Source of the DNA: Chelatococcus sp.
GTDB taxonomy: Bacteria > Pseudomonadota > Alphaproteobacteria > Rhizobiales > Beijerinckiaceae
Assembly (NCBI GenBank): GCA_003248805.1
Contig: QFQY01000085.1
Location: forward strand, 1 to 14,128
Length of the DNA: 14,128 nt
Reading direction: 5' to 3'
Each line of letters opens with the position of its first letter. The stretch's first letter is position 1. This document shows, in pieces, positions 12,120 through 14,128 of this stretch. The position numbers and the translations under genes are program-made. The notes under the pieces are model-generated. The model worked only from the letters and a program-made list of their open reading frames with translations. It had not been told where the DNA came from and did no database searches.

Positions 12120-14128
12120 TCAGCTCCGGCCGGCGAGCCGGTTCCACCAGCCGCCGCGCTTGGGACGGTCCGGGTCGGGCGGGGTCAGCACCACGGCCAC
12201 GGGCTCCTCGGCGGCCTGCGGCGCGGGGGCGGGGGCCGGCTCGGCAGCGGGAGGCTCCGCGGCCTCCGCGTCCACCGGCACGGCCGGCTCCGCAGGTGCG
12301 GGGGCAGGCGCCGCCTCGGCAACCGGCTCGGCATCCTCGCCGGCCGTCGCAGCGACCTTCTTCCTGGAGCGGCTGCGCTTCGGCTTTTCGGCAGGGGCCG
12401 TTTCGGCAGGCGCGGCCTCGACCGGCGCCGCTTCTGCCTCGGCCTCGGCCCCGGCTTCCGCGGTGACGACCTTCGGCTTGCGCGCGCGGCTGCGCTTCGG
12501 CTTGGCGGGCTCCGCCGGGGCTTCCTCGGCCACGGGCTCCGGCTCGTGGGCGGCCGGCGTCTCGGTCACCGCCTCGGCAGCGACGACCTCCACGGCCTGC
12601 TCGTCACCGTCATCCTCGCCCTCGTCGCCTTCGCCGTCGTCCTGGGCTCCGTCATCCTGCGCGCCGTCGAGCTGCTGGCCGTTGGCGTCACGCTCACCGC
12701 CCCGCCGACGCCGCCGACGGCGGCGGCGCTTGCGGCCGCCTTCGCGATTCTCGCCGTCTCCGCGCTCCTGCTTGTCGTCGTCGGCCACGGCCTCGACCAC
12801 GGCTTCCGCGTCGAGGGCCGCGGCTTCCGCCGCCGCGTCGAGCGCCTCGTCATCGACATCGGAGGCGACGGCCACGGCCTTGAAGCCGCTCGGGACGACG
12901 CGGCCCTCATTGCCGACGAACTCCCCGCGCTCGACCTCGAAGTAGCGCGTGCCGAGCAGGGTCGCGTCGGTCGTGATCGTGATCGCGACGTTGAAGCGGG
13001 TCTCGAGGTCGGACAGATGCGCGCGCTTCTGGTTGAGGACGTAGAGCGCCACTTCCGGCCGCGTACGGACGCTGAGATTGTGCGAGGCGCTCTTGATCAG
13101 CGACTCTTCCAGCGCGCGCAGGATCTGGAGCGCGACCGACGGGGTCGAGCGGATCATGCCGGCACCGGCGCAATGCGGGCACGGCACGGACGAGCTTTCC
13201 AGCACGCCGGTGCGGATGCGCTGGCGCGACATCTCGAGCAGGCCGAAGGCCGAGATGCGGCCGACCTGGATGCGGGCGCGGTCGTCCTTGAGGCAGTCCT
13301 TGAGCTTCTTCTCGACGGCGCGGTTGTTACGGTTCTCCTCCATGTCGATGAAGTCGATCACGATGAGGCCGGCGAGATCGCGCAGGCGCAGCTGGCGGGA
13401 AATTTCCTCCGCCGCTTCCAGATTGGTCTTGAGCGCGGTGTCCTCGATGTTGTGCTCGCGCGTCGAACGGCCCGAGTTGATGTCGATCGCGACCAGCGCC
13501 TCGGTCTGGTTGATGACGAGGTAGCCGCCGGACTTCAGCGTCACGGTGTTGGAGAACATCGCGTCGAGCTGGCTCTCGACGCCGAAGGCGGCGAAGAGCG
13601 GGGTCTGCTCGCGATAGGGCTTCACGCTCTTGGCATGGCTCGGCATGAGCATGCGCATGAAGTCCTTCGCCTCGCGATAGGCCTCCTCGCCGGCGACGTG
13701 AACCTCGTCGATGTCCTTGTTGTAGAGGTCGCGGATCGAGCGCTTGACGAGGTTGCCCTCCTCGTAGACCAGCTCCGGCGCGACCGAGGCCAGCGTCAGC
13801 TCGCGCACGCTTTCCCACATGCGCATCAGGTATTCGTAGTCGCGCTTGATCTCGACCTTGGTGCGCGAGGCGCCGGCCGTGCGCAGGATCAGGCCCATCC
13901 CTTCCGGAACCTCGAGCTCCTGGGCGATCTCCTTCAGCCGCTTGCGGTCCTCGGCATTGGTGATCTTGCGCGAGATGCCGCCGCCCTTGCCCGTGTTCGG
14001 CATCAGCACCGAATAGCGGCCGGCGAGCGACAGATAGGTGGTGAGCGCCGCGCCCTTGTTGCCGCGCTCTTCCTTGACGACCTGGACCAGGATGATCTGG
14101 CGGCGCTTGATCACCTCCTGGATCTTGT
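12120..14128 (-). CDS. rne: Ribonuclease E, C-terminal portion
   Basis: This partial gene reads leftward into the window from beyond the right edge; about 669 codons are present. The frame continues past a GTG at 14114 to the edge (KIQEVIKRRQIILVQVVKEE), so that GTG is not the start. RNase E is the endonuclease that initiates mRNA decay and processes rRNA and tRNA. Visible catalytic parts are RGNKGAALTTYLSLAGRYSV, VAIDINSGRSTR and VIDFIDMEENRNNRAVEKK (the DNase I-like subdomain with the metal-binding Asp residues), then AFGLLEMSRQRIRTGVLESS and the zinc-link CPHC near 13160-13186. The tail (about 12120-12860) is low-complexity. It has a polyarginine block near 12690-12735, an acidic Asp/Glu block near 12600-12660, Ala/Glu/Pro stretches with KRSRARK-like basic clusters, and ends GGWWNRLAGRS. 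In this group the tail binds RNA and degradosome partners. Confidence 0.95.
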   Translation of the reverse strand, partial: KIQEVIKRRQIILVQVVKEERGNKGAALTTYLSLAGRYSVLMPNTGKGGGISRKITNAEDRKRLKEIAQELEVPEGMGLILRTAGASRTKVEIKRDYEYLMRMWESVRELTLASVAPELVYEEGNLVKRSIRDLYNKDIDEVHVAGEEAYREAKDFMRMLMPSHAKSVKPYREQTPLFAAFGVESQLDAMFSNTVTLKSGGYLVINQTEALVAIDINSGRSTREHNIEDTALKTNLEAAEEISRQLRLRDLAGLIVIDFIDMEENRNNRAVEKKLKDCLKDDRARIQVGRISAFGLLEMSRQRIRTGVLESSSVPCPHCAGAGMIRSTPSVALQILRALEESLIKSASHNLSVRTRPEVALYVLNQKRAHLSDLETRFNVAITITTDATLLGTRYFEVERGEFVGNEGRVVPSGFKAVAVASDVDDEALDAAAEAAALDAEAVVEAVADDDKQERGDGENREGGRKRRRRRRRRRGGERDANGQQLDGAQDDGAQDDGEGDEGEDDGDEQAVEVVAAEAVTETPAAHEPEPVAEEAPAEPAKPKRSRARKPKVVTAEAGAEAEAEAAPVEAAPAETAPAEKPKRSRSRKKVAATAGEDAEPVAEAAPAPAPAEPAVPVDAEAAEPPAAEPAPAPAPQAAEEPVAVVLTPPDPDRPKRGGWWNRLAGRS

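Noticed and set aside
11785..12945. 386-codon rightward Ser/Ala-rich frame opposite the rne tail
   Set aside because: The low-complexity antisense product mirrors the repetitive rne tail; no ribosome site or domain was seen.
1..14128. Mobile elements, CRISPR arrays, toxin-antitoxin or defence genes
   Set aside because: No transposase, integrase, spaced direct repeats or defence-type proteins were seen; gene content is core metabolism and RNA decay.

Overview
The window is about 14.1 kb of GC-rich DNA from what looks like an alphaproteobacterial chromosome, most likely Hyphomicrobiales (Rhizobiales) and possibly near Bosea or Methylobacterium. The lineage inference rests on a B12-dependent class II ribonucleotide reductase, an NDUFA12-type complex I subunit encoded away from nuo genes, a DUF2155 gene near aat, an RNase E with a long acidic and basic tail, and palindromic intergenic repeats typical of this order. 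I found no phage, transposon, CRISPR, tRNA or rRNA signature. Almost everything is core housekeeping DNA.

Layout. (1) Positions 1-523, minus strand: the first 174 codons of nrdJ, running off the left edge. (2) 524-1292: a 770-base gene-free region holding a good sigma-70-like nrdJ promoter, a leader of roughly 260 nt with three hairpins, a dyad and an unusually dense cluster of GANTC sites. (3) 1293-3581, plus strand: a small lipoprotein (TTG start), NDUFA12, an intrinsic terminator, then a secreted DUF2155 protein and a FUSC-like membrane protein that are 3 bases apart. (4) 3636-7713, minus strand: an apparent gene string transcribed leftward in the order ScsC/DsbA-like thiol oxidoreductase, aroQ, accB, accC, aat, closed by an intrinsic terminator at 3580-3625. 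(5) 7885-9075, plus: a class I/II PLP aminotransferase, divergent from the oxidoreductase. (6) 9222-11510, plus: a large multi-TM MscS-family channel preceded by a perfect 24-base palindrome. (7) 11512-11605: two copies of a palindromic extragenic repeat. (8) 11649-12002, minus: a small membrane protein of unknown function. (9) 12078-14128, minus: a strong terminator and the C-terminal two thirds of RNase E, running off the right edge.

How the genes relate. accB and accC supply two parts of acetyl-CoA carboxylase. aroQ makes 3-dehydroshikimate and often sits directly before accBC in proteobacteria. aat belongs to the N-end rule pathway. NDUFA12 is a complex I accessory subunit, nrdJ makes deoxyribonucleotides and RNase E drives RNA decay.

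I did not find a convincing new biological system. The parts most worth a second look are regulatory: the GANTC-rich nrdJ upstream region, the structured nrdJ leader, the isolated palindrome before the MscS gene and the paired palindromic repeats after it. All coordinates, motif counts and structures were read by eye; no database search or folding program was run.
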